Below are positions 33,659 to 43,032 of a DNA stretch of 64,000 nt, piece by piece; position 1 is the first letter of the stretch; each line of letters opens with the position of its first letter. Source of the DNA: Peptostreptococcaceae bacterium (GTDB taxonomy: Bacteria; Bacillota; Clostridia; Peptostreptococcales; Peptostreptococcaceae); contig CABIZO010000001.1 of the NCBI GenBank assembly GCA_902363255.1, positions 124,001 through 188,000 on the forward strand, given 5' to 3'. The notes under the pieces were generated by a model that was given only the letters and a program-made list of their open reading frames with translations, was not told where the DNA came from and did no database searches. The position numbers were made by a program, and so were the translations under genes.

Positions 33659-34954
33659 ATGAAAGTAGAATTAATTAAAACAGAAGGCAATAAAGTAAGT
33701 TTTAAATTAACTGTAGATAACGATAAATTTGAATCAGCAATAGTTAAGGCTTACAATAAAAATAAAGGAAAATACAATATACCAGGATTCAGAAAAGGTA
33801 AAGCACCTAGAAAAGTTATAGAAACTCATTACGGAAAAGGTGTATTCTATTCTGATGCTATAGATATAGTATTCCCAGAAGTTTACCCATCAGCTATAGA
33901 TGAATTAAAAATAGATCCAATAGATATGCCATCAATAGATGTAGAAGAAATAAGCAAAGACAACGGATTAGTTATATTAGTTGATGTAGAAGTTAAACCA
34001 TCTTTCGAATTAGGTGAGTACAAAGGTGTAGAAGTTGAAAAAGTTGAAGAAACTTTAAATGAAGAAGTAGTTAACGCTAAGTTAGAAGAAATGAGAGAAA
34101 AAGCATCAAGATTAGTATCTGTTGAAAGAGAAATAGCTAACGGAGACACTGCTAACATAGATTTCGAAGGATTTGACGGAGATGTTGCTTTCGAAGGTGG
34201 AAAAGGTGAAAACTATGACTTAGTTATAGGTTCAGGATCTTTCATACCAGGATTTGAAGAACAATTAGTTGGTAAAAAAGCTGGAGAAGAAGTAGAAGTT
34301 AATGTTACTTTCCCAGAAGAATACCATGCTGAAAACTTAGCTGGAAAACCAGTTGTTTTCAAAGTTAAAGTAAATGATGTAAAAGTTAAAGAATTACCAG
34401 AGTTAAACGATGAGTTTGCAGCTGATACTACTGAATTCAACACTTTAGAAGAATTAAGAGCTGACGTTAGAGCTAAAGCTGAAGCAGATGCTGCAGAAGC
34501 TGCTAAAAACGAGTTAAGAAACAGAGTTATAGAAAAAGTTGTTGAAAATACAGAAGTAGAAGTTCCAGAAGCTATGGTTAAACATGAAATAGAAAACCAA
34601 ATGATGGAACTTAACTATCAATTACAATACCAAGGATTTGGAATGGAACAATTCCTACAAATGACTGGTAAAACTATGGAAGAATTCAAAGCTGAATTTG
34701 CTTCTAGCAGAAGAGAAGAAGCAGTAAGAAATGTTAAAACTTCATTAGTAATAGAAGCAATAGCTAAAGCTGAAGGTGTTGAGGTTTCAGAAGAAGAAGT
34801 TAATGCAGAAGTACAAAAAATGGCTGAAGCTTACAATATGACTGCTGAACAAGTTAAAGAAGCTTTAAGACCAACTGACTTAAAAGATATGGAAGGTCAA
34901 TTAAAAATAAGAAAAACTATAGATTTATTAGTTGATAATGCTAAAATAGCTTAG
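33659..34954 (+). CDS. tig: Trigger factor
   Basis: Ribosome-bound chaperone and peptidyl-prolyl isomerase, 431 residues. The ribosome-binding signature GFRKGKAPRKVIE is at residues about 44-56; the FKBP domain (about 155-245) has DTANIDFEGFDGDVAFEGGKGENY; the helical C-terminal substrate cradle fills the rest. Codon choice is biased as in highly expressed genes (more C-ending codons than its neighbours). SD AGGAGG. It leads the tig-clpP-clpX run, the usual order in bacteria. Confidence 0.98.
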   Translation: MKVELIKTEGNKVSFKLTVDNDKFESAIVKAYNKNKGKYNIPGFRKGKAPRKVIETHYGKGVFYSDAIDIVFPEVYPSAIDELKIDPIDMPSIDVEEISKDNGLVILVDVEVKPSFELGEYKGVEVEKVEETLNEEVVNAKLEEMREKASRLVSVEREIANGDTANIDFEGFDGDVAFEGGKGENYDLVIGSGSFIPGFEEQLVGKKAGEEVEVNVTFPEEYHAENLAGKPVVFKVKVNDVKVKELPELNDEFAADTTEFNTLEELRADVRAKAEADAAEAAKNELRNRVIEKVVENTEVEVPEAMVKHEIENQMMELNYQLQYQGFGMEQFLQMTGKTMEEFKAEFASSRREEAVRNVKTSLVIEAIAKAEGVEVSEEEVNAEVQKMAEAYNMTAEQVKEALRPTDLKDMEGQLKIRKTIDLLVDNAKIA

Positions 34955-34957
34955 TTC

Positions 34958-34987
34958 TTTACAGTAGTCCCCCCGGACTACTGTAAA
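34958..34987 (+). other. 13-bp hairpin between tig and clpP
   Basis: TTTACAGTAGTCC and GGACTACTGTAAA pair perfectly around a CCCC loop. There is no T-run after it, so it is unlikely to be a full terminator; it could trim or stabilise the transcript and set the tig:clpP ratio. Confidence 0.75.
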
Positions 34988-35020
34988 TTATATATTAAAC
35001 ATTCAGAGGGGGTATGATTT

Positions 35021-35608
35021 ATGGCATTAGTACCTACAGTAGTAGAACAAACAGGAAGAGGAGAAAGAGCCTACGACATATATTCTAGATTATTAAAAGA
35101 TAGAATAATATTTTTAGGCGATGAAGTAAATGATGTAACTGCTGGTCTTGTAGTAGCCCAATTACTTTTCTTAGAAGCTGAAGATCCAGATAAAGACATA
35201 CATCTATATATAAATTCACCAGGTGGAAGTGTTACAGCAGGTATGGCTATATATGATACTATGCAATATATTAAACCTGATGTAAGTACAATATGTATAG
35301 GGATGGCAGCATCTATGGGTGCATTTCTATTAAATGCTGGTGCAAAAGGTAAGAGATATGCTCTGCCAAATAGTACTATAATGATACATCAACCATTAGG
35401 TGGTGCAAAAGGTCAAGCAACAGATATAGAAATTCATGCTAAATGGATTTTACAAATAAAAGAAAGATTAAATCAAATTCTTTCTGAAAGAACAGGTCAA
35501 CCATTGGAAAAAATAAAGGCTGACACTGAACGTGATAACTTTATGAGTGCAATGGAAGCCAAGGAATATGGGTTAGTTGACGAAGTCATAGAGAAAGCCC
35601 ATAGATAG
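35021..35608 (+). CDS. clpP: ATP-dependent Clp protease proteolytic subunit
   Basis: Serine protease, 195 residues, that forms the 14-subunit chamber used with ClpX or ClpC. The catalytic triad is Ser98 (GMAASMGAFLL), His123 (IMIHQPLGG) and Asp172 (ERDNFMS). SD GAGGGGG. No CtsR-type direct heptad repeat is visible upstream. clpX starts 16 bases after the stop, and the SD for clpX overlaps the end of clpP, so the two are co-translated. Confidence 0.98.
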   Translation: MALVPTVVEQTGRGERAYDIYSRLLKDRIIFLGDEVNDVTAGLVVAQLLFLEAEDPDKDIHLYINSPGGSVTAGMAIYDTMQYIKPDVSTICIGMAASMGAFLLNAGAKGKRYALPNSTIMIHQPLGGAKGQATDIEIHAKWILQIKERLNQILSERTGQPLEKIKADTERDNFMSAMEAKEYGLVDEVIEKAHR

Positions 35609-35624
35609 GAAAGAGGTGCTTGTT

Positions 35625-36872
35625 ATGTCAAAATACGAAGAAAAAAGACAACTGAAATGTTCATTCTGCGGGAAAACACAAGATCAAGTAAGAAGATTAA
35701 TTGCAGGTCCTAACGTTTATATATGCGATGAATGTGTAGAACTTTGTGATGAAATCATTCAAGAAGAAATTGAAGAAACTATGGAAGAGGATACTACGTC
35801 TCTGCCAAAACCTAAAGAAATGATGGAAATTCTTAATGACTATGTAATTGGTCAAGAAAGAGCTAAAAAAATATTATCAGTTGCAGTTTATAACCACTAC
35901 AAAAGAATATATAGTAAAAAATCTACAACTAAAGATATAGAAATACAAAAGAGTAACATACTTTTACTTGGACCAACAGGTTCTGGAAAGACATTACTTG
36001 CTCAAACTTTAGCTAGAACACTAAATGTACCATTTGCAATGGCTGATGCCACTTCTTTAACTGAAGCTGGATACGTAGGAGAAGATGTTGAAAATATTTT
36101 ACTAAAACTTATCCAAGCAGCTGATTTTGACATAGAAAAAGCAGAAAGAGGAATAATCTATATTGATGAAATAGATAAGATTGCTAGAAAGTCAGAAAAT
36201 CCATCTATAACAAGAGATGTAAGTGGAGAAGGCGTTCAGCAAGCTCTTTTAAAAATTTTAGAAGGAACTGTAGCTAATGTTCCACCACAAGGAGGAAGAA
36301 AACATCCTCACCAAGAATTCCTAAAAATAGATACTACGAATGTTTTATTTATATTAGGTGGTGCCTTTGATGGTATAGAAAAAATAATTCAAAGACGTGG
36401 AACAGAAAAAACAGTAGGATTTGGAGCTAAAATTGAAAGTAAGAAAGATACAGATTTAGGAAAAATATATGCAAAAGTTCTTCCTGAAGACTTACTTAAA
36501 TTTGGTATAATCCCTGAATTTATAGGTAGAATACCTGTAGTTGCTACATTAGAGTTATTAGATGAAGATGCCTTAATGCAAATTCTACAAGAACCTAAGA
36601 ATGCTCTAGTTAAACAATATAAAAAGTTATTTGAACTAGATAATGTTGATTTAGAATTTGAAGAAGATGCTCTAAGAGCTATAGCTAAAAAAGCTATAGA
36701 TAGAAATACTGGGGCTAGAGGTCTTAGAAGTATAGTTGAGAGTGTTATGATGGAAACTATGTATGAAATTCCATCAAGAGAAGATATAAAGAAAGTAATA
36801 GTTACTAAAGAATCTGTTGCTGATGAAACACAACCAATTATGGTTCTTAAAGATAAAGAAGAAAGTGCATAA
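35625..36872 (+). CDS. clpX: ATP-dependent Clp protease ATPase subunit ClpX
   Basis: AAA+ unfoldase, 415 residues, that recognises tagged substrates and feeds ClpP. An N-terminal four-cysteine zinc-binding domain (CSFCGKTQ ... CDECVELC), Walker A GPTGSGKTLL, Walker B IIYIDEIDKI, the pore motif region GYVGEDVE and the ClpP-docking IGF-like loop (VGFGAK) are present. The start is ATG 35625 preceded by GAAAGAGGTG; a GTG at 35616 lies within that site. Confidence 0.98.
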   Translation: MSKYEEKRQLKCSFCGKTQDQVRRLIAGPNVYICDECVELCDEIIQEEIEETMEEDTTSLPKPKEMMEILNDYVIGQERAKKILSVAVYNHYKRIYSKKSTTKDIEIQKSNILLLGPTGSGKTLLAQTLARTLNVPFAMADATSLTEAGYVGEDVENILLKLIQAADFDIEKAERGIIYIDEIDKIARKSENPSITRDVSGEGVQQALLKILEGTVANVPPQGGRKHPHQEFLKIDTTNVLFILGGAFDGIEKIIQRRGTEKTVGFGAKIESKKDTDLGKIYAKVLPEDLLKFGIIPEFIGRIPVVATLELLDEDALMQILQEPKNALVKQYKKLFELDNVDLEFEEDALRAIAKKAIDRNTGARGLRSIVESVMMETMYEIPSREDIKKVIVTKESVADETQPIMVLKDKEESA

Positions 36873-36880
36873 TTAATATA

Positions 36881-36916
36881 AAAAGGAGCTTATATATTAA
36901 TAAGCTCCTTTTAATT
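36881..36916 (+). terminator. Terminator after clpX
   Basis: AAAAGGAGCTTA / TAAGCTCCTTTT stem followed by AATTT. The remaining 36917-37276 is AT-rich, with the lon promoter at its end and no gene that I can support. Confidence 0.8.
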
Positions 36917-37216
36917 TCCAATATATAATTTGAGCAAAGTTATTGTTACAAGTGATAATCAAATGATTTGCTAATATTTTGATTAAAATATATCGTTAGT
37001 TACAGGAATTAAATTATCTACATAAATAATTAAATAAATAAAATTTTTTTAAATATTATGATATTATTAAATTTAGTTTTATTATGCTAAATTAATACGT
37101 ATTTTATATAAGACATGAATTATGAACAAAATAAATATTTATAAATGAATTATTATTTTATTAATATAGCATAATAAAATTAACCTAGATTATGCATATT
37201 GCAATGTTGATTTATG

Positions 37217-37245
37217 TTGAAAATTAACAAACATAAATATATAAT
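37217..37245 (+). promoter_or_regulatory. Promoter of lon
   Basis: TTGAAA (37217-37222), 17-bp spacer, TATAAT (37240-37245). No CIRCE element or CtsR repeat was seen around it. Confidence 0.75.
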
Positions 37246-37282
37246 ATAAAAAGCAAAGAAAATAGCACTTTAAGGAGTGATA

Positions 37283-39643
37283 ATGATGGAACAAAATTAC
37301 ACTAAAATTGACCATGAGTTACCATTAATACCTTTAAGAGGATTAGCAATATTTCCATATATGATATTAAACTTTGATATAGGTAGAGAAAAGTCTTTAA
37401 AAGCACTAGACCAAGCGATGTTAGAAGATGAATTAGTATTCTTAACTTCACAAATGGAAGCAGAAGTAGATGAGCCTACAACAGAAGATTTCTATCATGT
37501 TGGGACTATTTGTAAAGTAAAGCAAGTTATTAAGTTACCAGGAGATACAGTTCGTGTTCTAGTAGAAGGTGTATCTAGAGGAAAAGTTAAGGAAATAGAC
37601 GAAGAAGATGGATACTTTAAAGCAGTAGTAGAAGAGATAATATATGATCAAGAAAATGCAGAAGAAGATGTAGAAGTAGAAGCATTTGTTAGAAATGTTT
37701 TTGATGCATTTGAAGAATACATAAATATAGGAAACAGAGTTTCACCAGAAATATTAGTTTCTCTTGGAGATATAGAAAATGTAGATAGATTCATAGATAC
37801 TGTTGCAGCTAATATTTTCTTAAAAGCTGCTCAAAAACAAGAGATTCTTGAAGAGTTTGATATAGTTAAAAGATTAGAATTATTATATAGTATTTTGTTA
37901 GAAGAAATAGATATTCTAAAAATCGAAAAGAAAATAACTCTAAGAGTTAAGAAACAAATGAACAAGGTTCAAAAGGAATACTATCTTAGAGAACAATTAA
38001 AAGCTATACAAAAAGAATTAGGAGAAGATGAAGATGTAACTTCAGAAGTTGAAGAATATAAAGAAAAGTTAAGAAAAATCAAAGCTCCTAAGGAAACAAA
38101 GGAAAAAATAGAAAAAGAAATTAATAAATTTTCTAGAACATCTCCTCAATCTCCAGATTCATCAGTAAGTAGAACATACTTAGATACAATATTCTCACTA
38201 CCATGGAATAAAGAAACTAGAGATAAATTAGATTTGAAAAATGCTAAAGAAATTCTAGATGAGCAACATTATGGATTAGAGAAAGTTAAGGATAGAATAT
38301 TAGAATACTTAGCTATAAGAAAATTATCTAAATCATTAAAAGGGCCTATAGTTTGCTTAGTTGGACCTCCAGGTGTAGGTAAAACTTCAATAGCAAAATC
38401 TATAGCAGAAGCTCTAGGTAAAAAATTCGTAAGAATATCTTTAGGTGGAGTAAGAGATGAAGCTGAAATAAGAGGACATAGAAGAACTTATGTAGGTTCA
38501 ATACCAGGTAGAATAATTAATGGTATAAAAGAAGCTCAAACAAAGAACCCAGTATTCTTATTAGATGAAATAGATAAAATGGCAGCAGATTATAAAGGTG
38601 ATCCATCTTCAGCGATGCTTGAAGTTTTAGATCCAGAACAAAATAAAACATTTGTTGACCATTACTTAGAAGTACCTTTTGATTTATCAAAAATACTATT
38701 TGTAACTACAGCAAATAGTTTAAGTACAATACCAGGTCCATTACTTGATAGAATGGAAATAATAGAAGTATCAGGTTATATAGAGGAAGAAAAACTTAAT
38801 ATAGCACAAAAATATTTATTACCAAAACAAATCAAAGAAAATGGCTTAGAAGAAGGATTTATAACAATAGAAGAGTCAGCAATGAGAGATATAATAAACT
38901 ATTATACTAGGGAAGCAGGAGTTAGAACTCTTGAAAGAACTATAGGTAAGGTTTGTAGAAAAATTGCTAAAAAATTCGTTGAAGATCCATCATTAGAAGG
39001 TGCTGTAGTAACTTCAAAAGATTTAGAAGAATACCTTGGAAGAGATAAATATCTATATGATTTAGCTGGAACAAAACCAGAAATAGGTATAGTAACAGGT
39101 CTTGCATGGACTTCAGTAGGCGGAGTTACACTTCCTGTAGAAGTAAATGTATTAAAAGGAAAAGGACAAGTTGTATTAACTGGATCACTTGGTGATGTAA
39201 TGAAGGAGTCAGCACAAACAGGTATATCTTATATTAGATCTATAGCAGATAAATTTGATATAGACCAAGATTTCTATAAGACAGAAGATATCCATATACA
39301 TTGTCCAGAAGGAGCAACTCCAAAAGATGGTCCATCAGCAGGGGTAACTATGGCTACTGCAGTAATTTCTGCGTTAACAAAAATACCTGTAAGATGTGAT
39401 GTTGCTATGACTGGTGAAATAACTCTTAGAGGTAGAGTAATGGTTGTAGGTGGAGTTAAAGAAAAGGTACTTGCAGCACACAGAGCTGGAATTAAAAAGG
39501 TTTTAATACCAAGAGAATGTGATGCTCAATTAGATGAAATACCTGAAAATGTAAAAGAAAAACTAGAAATTGTTCTTGTTGACCATATGGATCAAGTTTT
39601 AGAGCATGCTTTAGTAAAAGACGGTGAGAAAAATGAAAATTAG
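37283..39643 (+). CDS. lon: Endopeptidase La (Lon protease)
   Basis: ATP-dependent protease, 786 residues, LonA type. The N-terminal substrate-binding domain begins LPLIPLRGLAIFPYM; the AAA+ module has Walker A GPPGVGKTS and the arginine-finger region; the protease domain holds the Ser-Lys dyad at Ser685 (KDGPSAGVTMA) and Lys728 (GGVKEKVLAAH). Start ATG 37283 (or 37286) after AAGGAG; a GTG at 37277 overlaps that site. It overlaps the start of engB, the usual lon-engB arrangement. Confidence 0.98.
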   Translation: MMEQNYTKIDHELPLIPLRGLAIFPYMILNFDIGREKSLKALDQAMLEDELVFLTSQMEAEVDEPTTEDFYHVGTICKVKQVIKLPGDTVRVLVEGVSRGKVKEIDEEDGYFKAVVEEIIYDQENAEEDVEVEAFVRNVFDAFEEYINIGNRVSPEILVSLGDIENVDRFIDTVAANIFLKAAQKQEILEEFDIVKRLELLYSILLEEIDILKIEKKITLRVKKQMNKVQKEYYLREQLKAIQKELGEDEDVTSEVEEYKEKLRKIKAPKETKEKIEKEINKFSRTSPQSPDSSVSRTYLDTIFSLPWNKETRDKLDLKNAKEILDEQHYGLEKVKDRILEYLAIRKLSKSLKGPIVCLVGPPGVGKTSIAKSIAEALGKKFVRISLGGVRDEAEIRGHRRTYVGSIPGRIINGIKEAQTKNPVFLLDEIDKMAADYKGDPSSAMLEVLDPEQNKTFVDHYLEVPFDLSKILFVTTANSLSTIPGPLLDRMEIIEVSGYIEEEKLNIAQKYLLPKQIKENGLEEGFITIEESAMRDIINYYTREAGVRTLERTIGKVCRKIAKKFVEDPSLEGAVVTSKDLEEYLGRDKYLYDLAGTKPEIGIVTGLAWTSVGGVTLPVEVNVLKGKGQVVLTGSLGDVMKESAQTGISYIRSIADKFDIDQDFYKTEDIHIHCPEGATPKDGPSAGVTMATAVISALTKIPVRCDVAMTGEITLRGRVMVVGGVKEKVLAAHRAGIKKVLIPRECDAQLDEIPENVKEKLEIVLVDHMDQVLEHALVKDGEKNEN

Positions 39644-40244
39644 AAGTTCAGAAATAGTAGTAAGTGCAATAAAAAGAGAGCAGTATCCTGCAGAAGGACT
39701 ACCAGAAATAGCTTTAGTTGGAAGATCGAATGTAGGAAAATCTTCTGCTACAAATGCTTTATTAAATAGAAGAAATTTTGCGAGAACAAGTCAAACTCCT
39801 GGTAAAACAAGAACTATAAATTTTTACAAAATAAATAATGAGTTTTATTTTGTTGACCTTCCTGGTTATGGTTATGCAAAAGTATCAAAATCAGAAAAGG
39901 ACAAATGGGGAGTTATCATGGAAAGATATTTACAAGATAGACAAGAATTATGTGCTATTTTCTTACTTGTAGATATAAGACATGAGCCTACAAATGACGA
40001 TGTTATGATGTATGAATGGATAAAGCACTTTGGATATAACTGCGTTGTTATAGCAACAAAAGCAGATAAAATATCTAGAGGTCAATATCAAAAACATATA
40101 AGCATAATCAGAAAAAAATTACAGCTTGAAAAAGACGAAAAAGTAATACCTCTTTCTTCTTCAAAGAAAACTGGAGTAGAGGATGTATGGAATGAAATAA
40201 TCGCTCAATATGAAGAGCATGGTTATGAAATAACAGTAGATTAA
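39633..40244 (+). CDS. engB: Ribosome-biogenesis GTPase YsxC/EngB
   Basis: Essential GTPase for 50S ribosome assembly, 203 residues. G1 is GRSNVGKSS, G2 region TPGKTRTINFY, G3 DLPGYGYAKV, G4 ATKADKI and G5 SSSKKTG. The start is inside the last codons of lon (ATG 39633; a GTG at 39624 is possible), so expression is coupled to lon. Confidence 0.97.
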   Translation: MKIRSSEIVVSAIKREQYPAEGLPEIALVGRSNVGKSSATNALLNRRNFARTSQTPGKTRTINFYKINNEFYFVDLPGYGYAKVSKSEKDKWGVIMERYLQDRQELCAIFLLVDIRHEPTNDDVMMYEWIKHFGYNCVVIATKADKISRGQYQKHISIIRKKLQLEKDEKVIPLSSSKKTGVEDVWNEIIAQYEEHGYEITVD

Positions 40245-40254
40245 TAAATTTATG

Positions 40255-40303
40255 GAAGTTGTATTAGGATGATTTATATCATTTTAATGCAACTTCTTTT
40301 TTT
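40255..40303 (+). terminator. Terminator after lon-engB
   Basis: A long stem of about 18 bp (GAAGTTG...ATGAT with ATCAT...CAACTTC, a few wobbles) followed by seven T. Confidence 0.87.
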
Positions 40304-40417
40304 ATTAGAAGTATATTTTATTTATTCTAGATATAAAATATAAATTCATATTATATAGTAACAAAACTTATTCTTAATTAATATCTTATTAAGTAGAATA
40401 TTTTAGGGGGCATGAAT

Positions 40418-41494
40418 ATGAAAGGTAAAATTAGAAAAATATTTCCGGGAGCAAATACAAGTAACGGTTTTTACTCTTATTTTGATTATATAATTCCAAA
40501 GGATGTTAATAGAATATTTTGTTTAAAAGGTGGTCCTGGAGTTGGTAAATCATCTCTAATGAAAAAAGTAGCACGTAATTTTGCGGAAAGAGGATATGAT
40601 GTGGAGGTGTTTCCATGTTCATCTGATCCAGGTTCACTAGATGCAGTTGTAATAAAAAAATTAAAAGTTGTGTTGTTAGATGCTACTGCACCGCATATTG
40701 TTGATCCTAAAATACCAGGAGCTATAGATGAGATAATTAATTTTGGAGACTTCTGGAATGAAGATAATTTAGAAAATAATAAGTTGGAAATAGAACAATG
40801 TAATAAGGAGATAAGTGCATGTTTTCAAAGAGCATTTAAATATTTAAAAGCAGCTGAACCTATTTTCTATGATATACAAAGCAAGAACGGAGATGCTATG
40901 GATTATGGTAAGCTTAATAAATTTACAGATGAGTTCATAGAAGAGTTATTTGACGGAATAGAAAATAAAGAGGAACTTTCTGTACCTAGACACCTATTTG
41001 GAACAGCCATAACTCCAATAGGTCATATTGATTATGCAGATAGCTTACTTCAAGATGCTAAAAAGGTTTACTATCTTAATGGTAAAATAGGATATGGTAA
41101 AACTACTTTCTTAAAGAGAATATATGATAAAGCTATATTAAAAGGTTTAAAAGTAGAAGTATTCCACTATCCTTTAATACCAGAAAAAATAGAGTCAATT
41201 ATGATTCCAGATTTAGGGGTAGCGATAACTACAAGTTCTTTGTTTAAAGACCAACAATCAATTAACTTAGGTGAGTTTATTAATAAAGAAAAAATAAGTG
41301 ATTATAAAGAAGAATTAGAGGTAGATGAAAGAATATTAGATGAATTAATTAATTATGCTATATCTAATTTGAAAAAGGCAAAATCAAACCATGATATAAT
41401 TGAAAATTACTATATCCCTAATATGAATTTTGAAAAAGTTGATGAATTAAAAGATCAACTAATAGAGCGAATTTTAAAATATGAACATAAATAA
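40418..41494 (+). CDS. ATPase with two P-loop domains (PRK06851-like)
   Basis: A 358-residue protein with two P-loops: GGPGVGKSS near residue 42 and GKIGYGKTTFLKRI near residue 223, giving a tandem of related nucleoside-triphosphatase halves. Other fixed points are FPGANTSNGFYSYFDYI at the start and LLDATAPHIVDPKIPGA in the first half. This matches a conserved clostridial and bacillar family of unknown function (PRK06851 type). The start is ATG 40418, seven bases after AGGGGG; the ATG at 40412 is too close to the site. It has its own terminator. Confidence 0.82.
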   Translation: MKGKIRKIFPGANTSNGFYSYFDYIIPKDVNRIFCLKGGPGVGKSSLMKKVARNFAERGYDVEVFPCSSDPGSLDAVVIKKLKVVLLDATAPHIVDPKIPGAIDEIINFGDFWNEDNLENNKLEIEQCNKEISACFQRAFKYLKAAEPIFYDIQSKNGDAMDYGKLNKFTDEFIEELFDGIENKEELSVPRHLFGTAITPIGHIDYADSLLQDAKKVYYLNGKIGYGKTTFLKRIYDKAILKGLKVEVFHYPLIPEKIESIMIPDLGVAITTSSLFKDQQSINLGEFINKEKISDYKEELEVDERILDELINYAISNLKKAKSNHDIIENYYIPNMNFEKVDELKDQLIERILKYEHK

Positions 41495-41501
41495 TTAAAA
41501 T

Positions 41502-41552
41502 AAAAAGCTATGATGTAAAAAAATAAAAATTTTATATCATAGCTTTTAATAT
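41502..41552 (+). terminator. Terminator before the pilus operon
   Basis: AAAGCTATGATGTAAAA / TTTTATATCATAGCTTT stem with a TTAATATTTT tail. Confidence 0.8.
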
Positions 41553-41643
41553 TTTGCATAAAATATAAGTTTATATTTGTATAAACAAGATGAGAAGTGT
41601 TGATAATCATAGTAGAAATTATATAGTAATCGAGGTGATTAAA

Positions 41644-43020
41644 ATTACATCATCAGAAATAGATTTATCCATATTAGTGCCGGAAAAGTTAGCAAGAAAA
41701 TATAACTTATTTCCTATGGAACTAAATGAAGATTCATTAATAATAGGAATTGAAGAAGAAAATATATATGCAATTCAAGATTTAAAATTAGTAACTGGAA
41801 AAAATGTAATTTTCAAAATAGTGCCAAGAAAGGAAGTTTTAGAGAATATTGAATTATGCTATGGAAATTTAATTGATGTGGATGATGATTATGCTAATTA
41901 TTTATTTCAAGATATTTTACAAAAGGCCCTAAAGGAAAAGGCTAGTGATATACATATTGAACCATTTAGTGACTTGCTAAAAATTCGAATTAGAGTAGAT
42001 GGAAAAATGAAAGAAATGTTGAACTTAGATTTAGACTTATATCCATCACTTGCATCTGTAATAAAATACAAAGCTGATATGGATATTACAGAAAAAAGAT
42101 TACCTCAAGACGGAAGAATAGACATAAAAATAAAGGATTCAATAGTAGACATTAGAATTTCAACCGTGCCAACTACATATGGAGAAAAAATTGTACTTAG
42201 ATTGTTAAATAGGGATTCATTTCTCAAAACAAAGGATGAATTAGGATTTTCTAAAGCAGCTATAGAAAAAATTCAAGAAATAATTAATAAGAAAACAGGA
42301 ATACTCCTTATTACTGGACCAACAGGAAGTGGCAAAACAACAACAGTTTATTCGATTTTGAAAGATTTGAGAAATACAAGTAAAAATATAATGACAATCG
42401 AAGATCCTGTTGAATATAAAATGGAAGGCATAAATCAAATACAAGTAAACCATAAAGTTGGCCTCACTTTTGAAAAGGGGTTAAAAGCGATTTTAAGACA
42501 AGACCCAGATATTATTATGGTTGGTGAAATTAGAGATAAAGAAACAGCAAAAACAGCTGTAAGAGCAGCAATTACAGGTCATTTGGTGATAAGTACTCTT
42601 CATACTAACGATGCCATTTCATCTATAGCAAGACTAATAGATATGGAAATTCCTCCGTATTTACTAAATGCATCTTTGATTGGAATTATATCGCAAAGAT
42701 TGGTAAGAAAAGTATGCGAAAGTTGCAGTAATGAAGTAGTTATTAATCAAAATGAAAAGAAATCAATAACGACAGCTATACCTATTGGATGCTCTGAATG
42801 CTCATATACTGGATATAATGGAAGGACTGTAGCGTATGAAATATTGACTATTGATGACGAAATAAGAAATGGAATTCAGCAGAGTAAAGAGGCTAAAGAT
42901 ATAAAAAATATAGCTATTAAAAATGGAATGATTACATTTGAAGATAGTTATTCTGCTTTAATTAAAAATAAAATAACAACACTAGAAGAGTGCATAATGA
43001 ACGAAGAAATACTTAACTAG
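41644..43020 (+). CDS. pilB: Type IV pilus assembly ATPase PilB (GspE family)
   Basis: Hexameric secretion ATPase that powers pilus extension, about 458 residues. A short N-terminal MshEN-like domain (about 1-75) precedes the ATPase: Asp-box region, Walker A GPTGSGKTTTVYSIL, Walker B DPDIIMVGEIRD, and a CESC...CSEC zinc motif near the C-terminus. It is shorter than the ~550-residue Gram-negative PilB. The ATG at 41590 has no ribosome site, whereas CGAGGTGATT (41631-41640), nearly the full anti-SD complement, points to ATT 41644, giving a start ITSSEIDLS. A GTG at 41635 lies inside that site. First gene of the pilus operon. Confidence 0.92.
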   Translation: MTSSEIDLSILVPEKLARKYNLFPMELNEDSLIIGIEEENIYAIQDLKLVTGKNVIFKIVPRKEVLENIELCYGNLIDVDDDYANYLFQDILQKALKEKASDIHIEPFSDLLKIRIRVDGKMKEMLNLDLDLYPSLASVIKYKADMDITEKRLPQDGRIDIKIKDSIVDIRISTVPTTYGEKIVLRLLNRDSFLKTKDELGFSKAAIEKIQEIINKKTGILLITGPTGSGKTTTVYSILKDLRNTSKNIMTIEDPVEYKMEGINQIQVNHKVGLTFEKGLKAILRQDPDIIMVGEIRDKETAKTAVRAAITGHLVISTLHTNDAISSIARLIDMEIPPYLLNASLIGIISQRLVRKVCESCSNEVVINQNEKKSITTAIPIGCSECSYTGYNGRTVAYEILTIDDEIRNGIQQSKEAKDIKNIAIKNGMITFEDSYSALIKNKITTLEECIMNEEILN

Positions 43021-43032
43021 GAGAAAAAAATA

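Noticed and set aside
36917..37216. 300-bp AT-rich gap before lon, checked for CIRCE, CtsR repeats, small genes and RNA genes
   Set aside because: Nothing beyond chance AT-rich palindromes was seen except the lon promoter.
41495..41643. c-di-GMP riboswitch before the pilus operon
   Set aside because: Looked for because C. difficile pilus genes have one; the leader has only a terminator and no GEMM-like conserved core.
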